Shown here piece by piece: positions 28,986 to 43,462 of a DNA stretch of 64,000 bases (positions are counted from its first letter, which is position 1; each line of letters begins with the position of its first letter). A program made the position numbers and the translations under genes. Source of the DNA: Peribacillus frigoritolerans. Its GTDB lineage: Bacteria > Bacillota > Bacilli > Bacillales > DSM-1321. A model generated the notes under the pieces. It was not told the origin of the DNA and did no database searches. It worked only from the letters and a program-made list of their open reading frames with translations. The stretch spans positions 620,001 through 684,000 of the forward strand of contig JAUPFL010000001.1 of NCBI GenBank assembly GCA_030562215.1, given 5' to 3'.

Positions 28986-29803
28986 ATGTTAAAACCTATA
29001 TTTGCAGCAACCGCTCTATCATCTTTCATTTTGATGGCTGGCTGTTCATCCGACCTGACAAGCGAGCATGAAAAAGAGCAAAAAGAAGAACAACCGAGCT
29101 CCCAGGAGACGGAGACTGAAAAGAATAATGATCCAAAGGAGTCTGCCCAACGCCAGGTGGAGGTTGATGAAACGGCTAAACCCGCACAGGCTGGCCTTCA
29201 GACGTTAGCCCATCCGGAAAGCATACCTGTACTTGTCAATAAACAATACAGCCTGCCTGAAGATTACAAACCCGATGACCTCATCTACCCAAATGTGGAT
29301 TTCATCTTTGAAGATAAAATCGAAAAAGAATGATGCGCGAAGAAGCGGGAAAGGCTCTTGAAGCAATGTTCCAAGCTGCCGAAAAAGACAATATGCACTT
29401 TGCCGGCGTTTCCGCGTACCGCTCACACCAAACACAAATCACGGTCTTTAATAACTATGTGGCTAAGGACGGGGAAGAAAAAGCGAAAACCTACAGTGCA
29501 ATGCCTGGGACAAGCGAGCATGAAACAGGCCTGGCGATTGATGTCACGACCCACGATGGGGCATGCGCTGCCCAAGACTGCTTCGGTGATACGAATGAAG
29601 CGGCCTGGCTAGCTGAACATGCACATGAATACGGATTTATCATCCGCTACCCTGAAGGCAAAGAAAACATCACAGGCTATAAATACGAACCATGGCATAT
29701 CCGCTATGTTGGTGTTGATACCGCAACTGAAATCTATGAAGCGAAAATTACATTGGAAGAATACTATAATGCCGTACCAGTGGAAGCTGTATCGAATAAA
29801 TAA
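28986..29803 (+). CDS. D-alanyl-D-alanine carboxypeptidase lipoprotein, VanY/M15B family (one frame break)
   Basis: About 272 residues. A lipoprotein signal ends in LMAGC (Cys at about residue 20), followed by a charged Glu/Lys/Ser-rich linker. The M15B peptidase core has SAYRSHQTQ, GTSEHETGLAIDV (zinc His and Asp) and EPWHIRYVG (zinc His). The break near 29325 is an A run one base short: repaired, the text reads KIEKRMMREEAGKAL. It would trim the terminal D-Ala from peptidoglycan stem peptides outside the membrane. Resembles B. subtilis YodJ and DacA-independent VanY enzymes; no vancomycin-resistance genes are nearby. Confidence 0.87.
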
Positions 29804-29834
29804 AAAAAGGTGCCCGGATGCGGCACCTTTTTTT
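29802..29834. terminator. bidirectional intrinsic terminator
   Basis: AAAAAAAGGTGCC at 29802-29814 and GGCACCTTTTTTT at 29822-29834, directly after the carboxypeptidase stop. Confidence 0.85.
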
Positions 29835-29835
29835 A

Positions 29836-29855
29836 TTAATCAAACGTTTGATTAA
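29836..29855. promoter_or_regulatory. perfect 20-bp palindrome, operator-like
   Basis: TTAATCAAACGTTTGATTAA is fully self-complementary. It lies between two terminators of convergent genes, an unusual place for an operator. A near-identical site occurs at 62032-62051. Confidence 0.4.
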
Positions 29856-29893
29856 ATCCTTCAAGCTGGAAGCAGTGACTGGTTTATGGGCAT

Positions 29894-29937
29894 AAAAAAC
29901 CTCCTATTCAATGTGGATGGCCGCATTGAATAGGAGG
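29894..29937 (-). terminator. intrinsic terminator of the glycolytic operon
   Basis: 14-bp perfect stem: CCTCCTATTCAATG at 29900-29913 with its complement at 29924-29937; six Ts follow on the minus strand, 33 bp past eno. Confidence 0.9.
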
Positions 29938-29969
29938 GGAAATCACTGTAATCGAACTTCCAGCACAGA

Positions 29970-31283
<1,314 letters not shown>

Positions 31284-31295
31284 CTATTCACAATT

Positions 31296-33584
<2,289 letters not shown>

Positions 33585-33624
33585 TTGGTTTCTCATCCCT
33601 TCTAATGTTGAAATATGTAACGGT

Positions 33625-34815
33625 TTAATCTAATTTATCGTTCAAGGCCACAACGCCTGGCAACTCTTTGCCTTCCATGAACTCAAGAGATGCACCGCCG
33701 CCAGTTGAAATATGGGACATTTTTTCTGCCAAGCCAAACTTTTCTGCAGCTGCGGCTGAATCCCCTCCGCCTACAATGCTGTACGTATCATTTGCTTCCG
33801 CCAAGGCTCCAGCGACGGTTCTCGTACCATTCGCAAATTTATCGAACTCGAATACACCCATTGGTCCATTCCAAATGACAAGCTTGGAACTTTTGATTAC
33901 ATCCGCAAATAACTCACTTGTTTTTGGACCGATATCAAGAGCCATTTTATCGTTTGGAATAGCATCGATATCCACATTCTCTGTTTCTGCATCAGGTGAA
34001 AATTCAGCCGTTACAACTGCATCGATAGGCAAATGAAGTTTTACGCCTTTTTCTTTTGCACTTTCGATGAAAGATTTGGCCAATTCTATTTTGTCTTCTT
34101 CCAATAAAGAATTACCGATTTCATGACCTTGCGCTTTAATGAATGTATAACCCAATCCACCACCAATGATCAAGTGATCGACTTTTTCCAAAAGGTTTTC
34201 GATAACGCCTATCTTATCCTTTACTTTTGCTCCGCCAATTATAGCTGTAAAAGGACGTTCTGGGTTAGATAGGGCTTTTCCCAGTACAGAAAGCTCTTTT
34301 TCCATCAACAATCCGGCAACGGCTGGGAGATGGTGAGCTATTCCTTCAGTTGAAGCATGAGCACGGTGCGCAGCCCCGAATGCATCGTTAACATAAACAT
34401 CAGCAAGCGCCGCAAATGACTTCGCCAATTCTTGATCGTTCTTCTCTTCTCCTGGATAGAAACGAACGTTTTCCAACAACAGGATCTCGCCATTTTGCAT
34501 GTTATCAATGATTGATTGAACGGTCTCGCCGTAAGCTTCTTCTGCCTTTTGCACATCTTTGCCACTAAGTTCGCTTAGTCTTTCCGCAACAGGTGCTAAA
34601 CGCAATTCTTCAACGACTTGTCCTTTAGGACGGCCAAGATGGCTGGCTAAGATGACTTTTGCGCCTTGTTCTGTCAGATAGGAAATCGTCGGCAGTGCAG
34701 CCTTGATTCTCGTATCATCCGAAATCTTCCCGTCCTGCATCGGCACGTTGAAATCAACACGGCAAAATACGCGTTTTCCCTTTAATTCAATATCTTTAAT
34801 CGACTTTTTATTCAT
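33625..34815 (-). CDS. pgk: phosphoglycerate kinase
   Basis: 396 residues, intact. Transfers phosphate from 1,3-bisphosphoglycerate to ADP. N-domain substrate site [19 protein letters not shown] (split by SDDTR), SHLGRPKG and [13 protein letters not shown]-domain nucleotide site GGAKVKDK and [13 protein letters not shown]. Start at 34815 has AAGGAGG upstream. It has its own candidate promoter upstream, besides read-through from gapA. Confidence 0.97.
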   Translation of the reverse strand: MNKKSIKDIELKGKRVFCRVDFNVPMQDGKISDDTRIKAALPTISYLTEQGAKVILASHLGRPKGQVVEELRLAPVAERLSELSGKDVQKAEEAYGETVQSIIDNMQNGEILLLENVRFYPGEEKNDQELAKSFAALADVYVNDAFGAAHRAHASTEGIAHHLPAVAGLLMEKELSVLGKALSNPERPFTAIIGGAKVKDKIGVIENLLEKVDHLIIGGGLGYTFIKAQGHEIGNSLLEEDKIELAKSFIESAKEKGVKLHLPIDAVVTAEFSPDAETENVDIDAIPNDKMALDIGPKTSELFADVIKSSKLVIWNGPMGVFEFDKFANGTRTVAGALAEANDTYSIVGGGDSAAAAEKFGLAEKMSHISTGGGASLEFMEGKELPGVVALNDKLD

Positions 34816-34911
34816 AATCCAAGAACCTCCTTAGATATTGTTATCATATTTTTGATTCTTTTAGCCAAAAAGGGAGAGGGTAAATTTCCCAACTCCCCTT
34901 TTCTCTTTTTC

Positions 34912-34941
34912 ATTATAGTCGGTTTCCAGGAAATTATCCAA
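34912..34941 (-). promoter_or_regulatory. candidate internal promoter for pgk-tpiA-gpmI-eno
   Basis: On the minus strand TTGGAT, an 18-bp spacer and TATAAT, about 95 bp upstream of pgk and downstream of the gapA terminator. A partial cre-like TGTAAACGCTTGAC (plus strand 34952-34965) sits just upstream of the -35. Confidence 0.5.
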
Positions 34942-35021
34942 AAACAAGAAATGTAAACGCTTGACTGATTAATGACTTACTAATAATATCATCTTCTGCC
35001 AAGTTTTTTTAGAGGTGTGAT

Positions 35022-35051
35022 AAAAAAACCTCACCTTGGTGAGGTTTTTTT
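35022..35051. terminator. terminator between gapA and pgk
   Basis: ACCTCAC and GTGAGGT arms with a four-base loop, flanked by A and T runs on both sides, right after gapA. In the operon it would lower downstream expression relative to cggR-gapA. Confidence 0.8.
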
Positions 35052-35061
35052 ATTATTCTAA

Positions 35062-36084
<1,023 letters not shown>

Positions 36085-36101
36085 TTAAGTTCGCAAATAT
36101 A

Positions 36102-37135
36102 TTAAGGGGTGTAATTCCCCTGAATTAACTCTTGTGCCGCAGCTTCATCCGTGATCAAAACGGTCGATGAAGGTGCGCCTTTCATGTAGGAACGGATAGC
36201 CTTTGCTTTAGTTTTGCCACCTGCCACAGTTATCACTCGCTTTTCAGGGCTAAGATCATCTAACTGGATGCCGACTGTCAAAACTTTATGAACAACTTTG
36301 CCGTTTTCATCGTAATAATAACCGAATGCCTCTCCTACAGCATTTCCATCTAACAGCTTCTTTAACATTTCTGGCGAAGAATTTCTTCTCTCTGCCATCG
36401 CCATGGCATCACCGATTCCATGAATGATCATATCGGCAGACTTGATTTGGGAAATCACTTCTTTAATTGCAGGTTCCTTCTGAAATGATGCATAAACCTC
36501 ACCGCTTAATTGATCGGGTACATATAACACTCTGTATGAGGCTTGTGCCTTCTGTGCCATTTTTTCGACAATCGTATTGGCCTGATTCTGCACTGCTTCA
36601 CCAATTCCCCCGCGGGCTGGGACAAATGTCAATTTCTTCGACGCCTCATCAGGTGACAACGAATTAGCCACTTCGGCCATTGTCGATCCGCCAGTAACCG
36701 CAATGATATTCTTTGAGTTCCATTCTCGTTTCATACGGTTTGCACAAGCTTTACCCAATTCTTTTTCACCCATGGGGTTTCATCACAATTTCCCGAGACA
36801 ATAATGACTTCATCCACTTGTAACAAATCCTGCAATTGCCGTTCCATTATGTCTATACCCATTACTTCACGCATTATTCCTTCTAACTTATCCAGGATTT
36901 CGATCCCTTCATCAGTCAGCGTCATGCCAGAGCTGAAGATGTTAACCAGGTTCTGACTTTTCAGAAAATCAACCTCGCCTCTAAGCGTCCGCTCTGTCAA
37001 ATTAAGGCTCACGGACAGACTGCGCCTTCCAACCGGCTGCATCATTTTGATATAACGCAGGATATCATATCTTTTTTGCATAACCAAAAGGAAATCGGGT
37101 AATAATTTTCTTTGTACCTCGAGTAATGTACGCAT
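36102..37135 (-). CDS. cggR: central glycolytic genes regulator CggR (one frame break)
   Basis: About 344 residues after repair. SorC/DeoR-family repressor: N-terminal helix-turn-helix (PVGRRSLSVSLNLTERTLRG) and C-terminal sugar-phosphate-binding domain with AVTGGSTMAEVANSL and GIGDAMAMAERR. In B. subtilis fructose-1,6-bisphosphate binding releases it from the operator. The break near 36766 is an A run one base short: repaired, the text reads ETPWVKKELGKACANRMK. ATG at 37135 follows AGGAG. First gene of the operon, represses itself. Confidence 0.95.
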
Positions 37136-37159
37136 ATTTAAAACTCCTAAAAAGTTAAG

Positions 37160-37202
37160 TTGGACATTTAACGTCCCACGTAGTCATTTTGTGTCCCACT
37201 TA
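37160..37202 (-). promoter_or_regulatory. CggR operator
   Basis: Two direct half-sites on the minus strand, GTGGGACACAAAATGAC and GTGGGACGTTAAATGTCC, about 21 bp apart, 25 bp upstream of cggR. They resemble the B. subtilis CggR operator (repeated GGGAC followed by AATG). Confidence 0.75.
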
Positions 37203-37213
37203 AAACAAAAAAT

Positions 37214-37244
37214 ATTCCTGCTACATATTTTATTCTAGCAGGAA
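37214..37244 (-). terminator. terminator of the rpoN-glutaredoxin unit
   Basis: TTCCTGCTA at 37215-37223 pairs with TAGCAGGAA at 37236-37244; a TATTTTTT stretch follows on the minus strand. Confidence 0.7.
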
Positions 37245-37273
37245 CGGAATGTTTCTTCAAATGATTTGAAAAA

Positions 37274-37522
37274 TTATTTTTCCAAAAGCCTATTTAGAGC
37301 TGATTTATCAACATTTCCGAATTGAACGACATCATCTTTCCATTCTACGACTGGAATCATCAGCCCGAATTTCTCAAGCAAATCATCATCGGTATGGATA
37401 TCGATTTCCTTATAGCCTATGCCTGACTCCAGTTTCACTTCTTCAAGTACCTGCTTGGCTTTATCGCATAAAGGGCATTTATCCCTACTATATAAAACAA
37501 ACGCATTCGATTCCAAAACCAC
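37274..37522 (-). CDS. glutaredoxin-like thioredoxin-fold protein
   Basis: 82 residues. Thioredoxin fold with the redox motif CPLC at about residues 16-19 (YSRDKCPLCDKAKQVLEE) and the cis-Pro region MIPVVEW. Related to the DUF836/YruB-type glutaredoxins. It starts ten bp after the corrected rpoN stop and just before cggR. Substrate unknown; the conserved placement between sigL and cggR is seen in several Bacillus genomes, from memory. Confidence 0.85.
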   Translation of the reverse strand: MVLESNAFVLYSRDKCPLCDKAKQVLEEVKLESGIGYKEIDIHTDDDLLEKFGLMIPVVEWKDDVVQFGNVDKSALNRLLEK

Positions 37523-37531
37523 TCATCCTTT

Positions 37532-38870
37532 TCAATCATATCTTTTTCGTTTAGATGAAGAAGGGATCCCTAATTGTTCCCTGTACTTGGCAACGGTTCG
37601 GCGTGCCAGGATAATTCCATGCTCCTCTTTCAGCCGTTCTACCAGGTCTTGATCCGAGAGCGGCTTTTGTTTATTTTCCCCATTGATGGCTGCCTGCAGG
37701 CTCTTTTTGCTTGCATGCCCGACATATCCTCATCAAGGCCGACCGACTGTAAAGAAGTAGTGAAAAATATCCGCATCTCTATCGTGCCAAATGGTGTCTG
37801 TACGTATTTCCCCTTAACCGCCCGGCTTACCGTGGACTCATGTATACCAAGTTCGCTGCGATTTCTTTCATCGTCATCGGCTTCAAATAGTTCAGGCCAT
37901 GATGAAAGCACGCAGGCTGCTTTTCGACGATGCACTGCATAACCTTCAATATAGTTTCTTTTCTCTGTTGGATTCCTCTGGAGATCCATTGGTATTCCTG
38001 CCACTTATCCTGGATAAACCGCTGAACTCCCTGATCCTTATGGCTCTTCATTCGGTTTAAATACCCTTTATCCACATTAAGATTGGGTGTGTTACCATCA
38101 TAATTCCCGACAAGCAGCATGCCATCCCGAACTTCCACGACCACATCCGGCACTATATAAGAAGGTTTTTCCTGAAAAAAGAGTGAAGCCGGTCGCGGGT
38201 TCAACGTCTGGACATAATCAAAGACTTCTTGAATCTCCTTCAGTGTAACACCGATTTTCTTACTTAGGTCTTTCCAGCGCTTTTCAGCAAAATCGAGGAA
38301 ATGGTTTTCTATGATCGATTCTGCCAGCAGATTCTCCCCTTCTGCTTTCACCTGAAGCAAAAGGCACTCTTGAAGGTTCCTCGCTCCAATTCCATGTGGC
38401 TCGAGTTCCTGTAAAATCGAGAGACTCTCTTCCAAAATGGCCGGAGATATGCCTGGGATGCATATATCATCCAGCTGAGTCCTTAAGTAACCGTTTTCAT
38501 CAAGGTTATGAATTAATAGCAGCATTGCCTTCTGCCGCTCCCCGGAAAAATGCTGGTGATTCACCTGGGACATGATATGCTGTTCAAGCGATATAGTATC
38601 TTCACTGATCTGTTCAATCCAATAGTTGGCATCATACGTATTTTTAAGAGTCCGTTTACCCTTTTTCCCCCGGTCAAAAGTTGGCTGAAATAAAGAAGAT
38701 GTTGGCTGATCTATGGACAGTAATGGATTCTCCACCATTTTATTTTCTAAAAAAGCCGATAGCTCCTGCGAGGAGTATTGCAGCAATGTAATAGCTTGCA
38801 TAAGCTCCTGGGTCATTGCCATCTTTAATGTTTGCTGTTGAAAAAGTCCTGCTTTCATATTCATACTCAT
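37532..38870 (-). CDS. rpoN: RNA polymerase sigma-54 factor (two frame breaks)
   Basis: About 446 residues after repair. Region I is Gln/Leu-rich (GLFQQQTLKMAMTQELMQ), followed by the core-binding and DNA-binding domains; the C-terminal RpoN box reads ARRTVAKYRE and is in frame only after repair. Breaks: near 37842 (a G missing; text continues NLGIHESTVSRAVKGKY) and near 37707 (A run one short; text continues MQAKKSLQAAINGENK). Start ATG at 38870 with GGGGGAGGG upstream. SigL drives amino-acid and acetoin utilisation genes with enhancer-binding activators. Confidence 0.93.
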
Positions 38871-38930
38871 CGATTCATCCCTCCCCCACTCCATTTTACA
38901 TTATCAGGAGAAAATTCTACACAAAAACCC

Positions 38931-38946
38931 ATGAAAACGCTTACGA
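38931..38946. promoter_or_regulatory. CcpA cre site upstream of rpoN
   Basis: ATGAAAACGCTTACGA fits the cre consensus with one mismatch, 61 bp upstream of the start codon. B. subtilis sigL is known to be repressed by CcpA through a roadblock cre. Beyond it, 38950-39186 shows only a 9-bp inverted repeat (TTGAAAAAT...ATTTTTCAA at 39015-39036). Confidence 0.6.
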
Positions 38947-39186
38947 TTTTTTCTGAATAGTTTATTTGTTTTAAATACTATATGTTAGAAATGCAAATTT
39001 AACAACTACTTTTATTGAAAAATCACCATTTTTCAATAGTGTGGGCGAATATTTTCAAGACAGGGCCGACATTACAGGATTCGATGGAATATTACGGAAA
39101 ACGAGCAAATTCACCAAAAATCTTAGAGACTTTCCTAAAAATGACCAATAAAAAATCCCCCGCTTTATTAAGCAGAAGATTGGTAA

Positions 39187-39258
39187 TGCCCTCGGCAGGA
39201 ATCGAACCTGCATTTCAAGCTTCGGAGGCTTGCGTTCTATCCGTTGCACTACGAGGGC
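39187..39258 (-). tRNA. tRNA-Arg (anticodon CCG)
   Basis: Cloverleaf: acceptor GCCCTCG with CGAGGGC plus discriminator A; anticodon stem CAAGC with GCTTG around the loop CTCCGAA, giving anticodon CCG for codon CGG; T arm GCAGGTTCGATTCCTGC. The 3' CCA is not encoded. Single tRNA between rpoN and clpP. Confidence 0.93.
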
Positions 39259-39464
39259 GTAATAGAAAATATTTTTTAACAGACTTCATTATATGATAGA
39301 ATCCCCTCCTTTGCAAGGGTTATCAGGTTTAAAACTTTATCATTTGGGTATTATGGGTAATGTGGAAATTCATCCCTGTGCGGCATAATATATAAAATAA
39401 TCTATCAGGAAGGAGCTTTGCCAGAAAATTGTCGAACAAATTATCCATAATAGGGTTTGTTTTG

Positions 39465-39481
39465 TTTGACCTAAATTGACC
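39465..39481. promoter_or_regulatory. CtsR operator of clpP
   Basis: On the minus strand GGTCAAT-TTA-GGTCAAA, the CtsR heptad direct repeat with three-base spacer (one mismatch). It overlaps the -35 element of the clpP promoter. Confidence 0.8.
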
Positions 39482-39504
39482 AAAAAGTGTATCATACATA
39501 CATA
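39476..39504 (+). promoter_or_regulatory. clpP promoter
   Basis: TTGACC at 39476-39481, 17-bp spacer, TACATA at 39499-39504; 42 bp upstream of the start codon and occluded by the CtsR site. Confidence 0.6.
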
Positions 39505-39545
39505 AAGAATTTAAATGATTCTCTTAATCGAAGGAGGAAATGAAC

Positions 39546-40160
39546 ATGAATTTAATTCCTACAGTTATCGAACAAACAAGTCGTGGGGAGCGTGCCTACG
39601 ATATTTACTCCCGTTTATTAAAAGACCGGATCATTATGCTAGGAAGTGCAATTGACGATAATGTTTCCAACTCCATTGTTGCTCAATTACTATTTTTAGA
39701 AGCGGAAAATCCTGAAAAAGATATCACTCTATACATCAACAGCCCTGGCGGAAGCATCACTTCCGGTATGGCCATTTACGATACTATGCAATATATCAAA
39801 CCTAATGTATCGACAGTTTGCATCGGTATGGCCGCTTCCATGGGTGCTTTCCTATTGGCCGCTGGCGAAAAAGGCAAACGTTATGCGTTGCCAAACAGTG
39901 AAGTCATGATTCACCAGCCACTTGGAGGAGCTCAAGGTCAAGCTACGGAAATTGAAATTGCTGCCCGCCGTATCCTTCACTTGAAAGATAAGCTGAACCA
40001 AATCTTGGCAGAGCGTACTGGACAACCTATTGAAGTCCTTCAAAGAGATACGGAACGTGATAACTTCATGACTTCCGAAAGAGCTCTTGAATATGGCTTG
40101 ATTGACAAAGTCATCACGCGCAGCATCCTTGATGATAAAAAGACTCTAAATAAATCATGA
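39546..40160 (+). CDS. clpP: ATP-dependent Clp protease proteolytic subunit
   Basis: 204 residues, intact. The serine peptidase barrel that ClpC, ClpE or ClpX feed with substrates. Catalytic Ser in [11 protein letters not shown], His in VMIHQPLGG and Asp in QRDTERDNF. The start is ATG 39546 (product [11 protein letters not shown]): AGGAGG at 39532-39537 is eight bases away, while the ATG at 39540 is too close. Monocistronic, with a CtsR-controlled promoter and its own terminator. Confidence 0.97.
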   Translation: MNLIPTVIEQTSRGERAYDIYSRLLKDRIIMLGSAIDDNVSNSIVAQLLFLEAENPEKDITLYINSPGGSITSGMAIYDTMQYIKPNVSTVCIGMAASMGAFLLAAGEKGKRYALPNSEVMIHQPLGGAQGQATEIEIAARRILHLKDKLNQILAERTGQPIEVLQRDTERDNFMTSERALEYGLIDKVITRSILDDKKTLNKS

Positions 40161-40162
40161 AC

Positions 40163-40207
40163 AAAAGGCTCCGGAGATCGCCTTAAGCGATTTCCGGAGC
40201 CTTTTTT
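40163..40207 (+). terminator. intrinsic terminator of clpP
   Basis: Long stem, AAGGCTCCGGA and TCCGGAGCCTT with further inner pairing (GATCGC, GCGATT), followed by six Ts. Confidence 0.9.
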
Positions 40208-40246
40208 ACTATAAAAGAAAAGGATGCACTTTTAGGCATCCCCTTT

Positions 40247-40504
40247 TTAACCCTCTTGCTGAACGAACTCTTCCAATGCCTCTAACGCTTCTTTTTCATC
40301 GCGTCCTTCAACGATTAACTTCACGGACACGCCAGAACTGATGGCAAGGCTCATTAACCCCATTATACTTTTTGCATTCACTTTCTTTCCTTCTTTTTCA
40401 AGAAAAACATCTGAATGAAAGCGGTTAGCTTCTTGTACAAAAAGAGCCGCCGGCCGAGCTTGCAAACCCGTTTTCAATTTTACCTCAACTTGTTTTTCCA
40501 CCAT
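40247..40504 (-). CDS. crh: catabolite repression HPr-like protein Crh
   Basis: 85 residues from ATG at 40504 (product MVEKQVEVKL). HPr-like fold with Gln at position 15 (TGLQARPA) where HPr has the phosphorylated His, and the regulatory Ser46 in NAKSIMGLMSL. Thus it cannot act in sugar uptake, but Ser46-P, made by HprK (also in this window), lets it act as CcpA co-repressor; Crh also binds methylglyoxal synthase. Last gene of the yvcI-rapZ-yvcK-whiA-crh operon. Confidence 0.96.
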   Translation of the reverse strand: MVEKQVEVKLKTGLQARPAALFVQEANRFHSDVFLEKEGKKVNAKSIMGLMSLAISSGVSVKLIVEGRDEKEALEALEEFVQQEG

Positions 40505-40524
40505 CTTGATCTCCCCTGTTAGCT

Positions 40525-41474
40525 TTATTTTTTCGCAGCAATAGCCTCTCCCCACGGAGCCTGTCAGCTATTTCATCAATCTTTCGCAATCGGTGATTAA
40601 TCCCGGACTTACTGATGGTTCCCCGGATACCATTTCCCCAAGTTCCTTTAAGGTTATATCCTGAAACGCTATCCTAAGCTCCGCAATTTCCCGAAGCTTA
40701 TCCGGTAAAATGCTTAGTCCTACCGTATCCTCGATATAATGGATATTTTCAACCTGGCGCAATGATGCACCGATCGTTTTGTTCAAATTGGCTGTTTCAC
40801 AATTCACAAGCCGATTCACTGAATTACGCATATCACGGACAATCCGTACATCCTCGAACCTTAATAAAGCTGAATGGGCGCCAACTATACTTAAAAACTC
40901 GGCAATCTTTTCGGCTTCTTTCAAATAAATGATGTACCCTTTCTTGCGCTCAAGCGTCTTGGCCTTCAAGCCAAACTTATTCATTAGCTCACAAAGGGCA
41001 TCATTGTGCTCTTTATACAGTGAGAAAATCTCAAGGTGATAGGAGGACGTTTCCGGATTGTTTACCGACCCCCCGCAAGAAATGCACCTCTAAGGTAAGA
41101 ACGCTTACAGCATTTCTTCCCAACAATAGTATCGGATATATCATGGAGAATTTCAAAGCCATCGCCTAAAATTTCCAAATCGGTTAAAACCCGCTGCCCT
41201 CCGGATGACATCCTGACAATATATACATTGTTCTTTTTAAGCTTCATCTTTTTACGGACCAATAGCTCGACCTGGACCTCATAACTTTTTTCAGCAGCGT
41301 ATAAATCCTTCTGGCTATCGCAGCATTCTCAGTTTGAATATCCACAACAAGCTTCCGATTAGAAAATGAAAGGGATCCGTTCATCCGGATAAGCGCACAC
41401 AATTCAGCTTTACCGCAGCAATCCTTTCCCTCTAATGTAGTAAGCTCTTTTTTTGTTTCTGAAGCAAAAGACAT
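40525..41474 (-). CDS. whiA: DNA-binding protein WhiA (four frame breaks)
   Basis: About 317 residues after repair; in Bacillus it affects cell division and chromosome segregation. N-terminal LAGLIDADG-like domain ([22 protein letters not shown] replaced here by [12 protein letters not shown], and [20 protein letters not shown]) and C-terminal HTH ([19 protein letters not shown]). Breaks lie near 41287 (A6), 41073 (G6), 40608 and 40552, each one base short; the last places the stop at 40525, just before crh. ATG at 41474. Four independent homopolymer contractions in one conserved gene argue strongly for sequence error. Confidence 0.92.
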
Positions 41475-41541
41475 CCATTTCACCCCCAATCGAACGCAGG
41501 TAATCTATTTTTATCAATCAAAAAACCGCCCCCGCCTATAT

Positions 41542-42527
41542 CTACGGTACTATGTGGCTTTTTGTTTCATTTACAAGCATATTATAAAGCAAATCCGCCA
41601 CTTTTTTCGTGTCATGGCGTATTACATTCCCTTCATAGCTGAAAATGCGTTCTTGTATGATTTCAAGACCCATCATTTTTAAACTTTCCACGTCATACAT
41701 GACCGGTTTGGCATATTCAGCTTGATAGCGTTGCTGAATCTCGGTTGGTATTTCCTCATTATTAACAAGTATCCTGTCAATATATGCATTCCCCATATGG
41801 TCATATATCGCTTTTATATGATCACTCGCGCTATAATCCAGAGTCTCGCCGGCTTGTGTCATCAAATTGCAAATGTATACCTTCTTCGCCTTGGAACGGG
41901 CAACCTCTTCTCCTAAACCAGGGACAAGTAAGTTAGGCAGAATGCTAGTATATAGGCTTCCTGGACCTATGACTATAAGATCTGCCTGCTTGATTTCCTG
42001 GAGAGTTTCACTAAGCGGCTTTATATGATGAGGAGACAGAAATACTTTTTTTATTTTCTTTCCTGAGAAGGGAATCTTGGATTCTCCTGTAACGATCGTT
42101 CCGTCATCCATCTCTGCATGGAGAACCACACTTTGGTTGGCAGCCGGAAGCACTTTACCGCGGACATTAAGAAATTTACTCATTTCCTGGATCGCATGGA
42201 CGAAATCCCCGGTCAACGAAGTCATTGCCGCCAGTATCAAATTCCCCAGCGAATGCCCGGACAACTCATTTTTACTCTGAAAGCGATGTTGAAACATTTG
42301 TTCAACAAGGGGCTCTACATCCGATAACGCAGCCAGCACGTTACGAATATCACCCGGAGCGGGAATATCCATATCCTCACGAAGGCGGCCTGAACTGCCA
42401 CCATCATCAGCTACCGTTACGATTGCCGTTATATCCACCGGATGCTTCTTTAACCCTCTCAACAAAACAGGAAGGCCGGTTCCCCTCCGATGATCACAAC
42501 CTTAGGTTGTTTCTTTTTATCTAACAT
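41542..42527 (-). CDS. yvcK: YvcK/MgfK family protein (one frame break)
   Basis: About 328 residues after repair. CofD-like Rossmann fold that binds UDP-sugars and is needed for growth on gluconeogenic carbon sources and for cell-wall synthesis. Glycine-rich start [17 protein letters not shown] spans the break near 42486 (G run one short); [27 protein letters not shown] and [12 protein letters not shown] are conserved. Start ATG at 42527 lies inside the end of rapZ, so the two are coupled. Confidence 0.93.
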
Positions 42528-43417
42528 CTGCTTTCCCCTTACTTTTTCGATATCGCGATGTGATACTTGAACCCTGTAATCCTTCTTAAAATGGTTGGAA
42601 ATATACTCTGTCAATGCTACAGAACGGTGCTGACCACCTGTACACCCAATCGCAACAACAAGCTGTGCTTTCCCTTCACGTTTATAATATGGAAGCATGA
42701 AAGCGAGCAGATCGGTCACTTTTTCCAAGAATTTTTGCGTCTCACTCCATTTTAAAACGTAACTCGACACTTCCTGTTCCAAGCCAGTCCTTGGCCTCAT
42801 ATGGTCAATATAATATGGATTTGGCAGGAACCGTACATCAAACACAAGGTCGGCATCTATGGGCAAACCATGCTTGAACCCGAACGACATGACATTGACT
42901 GTAAAACCGACACTTTTATCGGCAGAAAACTCCGAAGCGATTTTCTCCCTCAATTCGCGCGGTTTCAGTTGGGAAGTATTAAAGATCAACTGGGCCCTTC
43001 CCTTCAATTCGTCCAAAAGTTCCCGTTCCATTTTAATGCCTTCCAATGGCCGGCCTAATGGAGCAAGTGGGTGGGTCCTTCTCGTTTCCTTATATCTGCG
43101 TACCAAGGAATCATCATCAGCTTCAAGAAAAAGGATTCTTGGTGATACTGCAGCTGTATCCGTTAAATTATCGAGTGCAAGAAATAAGGAATCAAAAATT
43201 CCCTTCCCCTTAAATCCATGACAAGAGCCACTTTATTCATCTTATTCCCGGAGTCCTTCATTAACTCCAAAAACTTTGGCAATAGCGTGGGCGGCAAATT
43301 ATCGACGCAAAAAAAAAAGCCGAGGTCTTCAAAACTTTGAACCGCCACTGTCTTACCTGCTCCGGACATTCCGGTAATGATGACCAATTGCGTTTCACTC
43401 ATCTGCCCTGTACTCAT
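42517..43417 (-). CDS. rapZ: RNase adapter protein RapZ / YvcJ, nucleotide-binding (two frame breaks)
   Basis: About 300 residues after repair. P-loop GMSGAGKT at about 16-23, Walker B-like [12 protein letters not shown], and a C-terminal domain with [23 protein letters not shown] and [12 protein letters not shown] (split by GQHRS). In Bacillus YvcJ hydrolyses GTP and influences competence. Breaks: near 43195 (T run five for six) and near 42545 (A run one short), the latter restoring the stop at 42517 instead of fusing into yvcK. The run of ten Ts near 43312 encodes three Phe where relatives have two residues. Confidence 0.92.
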
Positions 43418-43462
43418 AGTTTCTCCGCCCCCATGTATAGCAATCTTTTTTATATCTAATAA

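Noticed and set aside
28986..29803. Vancomycin resistance gene
   Set aside because: VanY-type carboxypeptidases are common envelope enzymes in Bacillus; no vanHAX-like ligase or dehydrogenase genes occur in the window.
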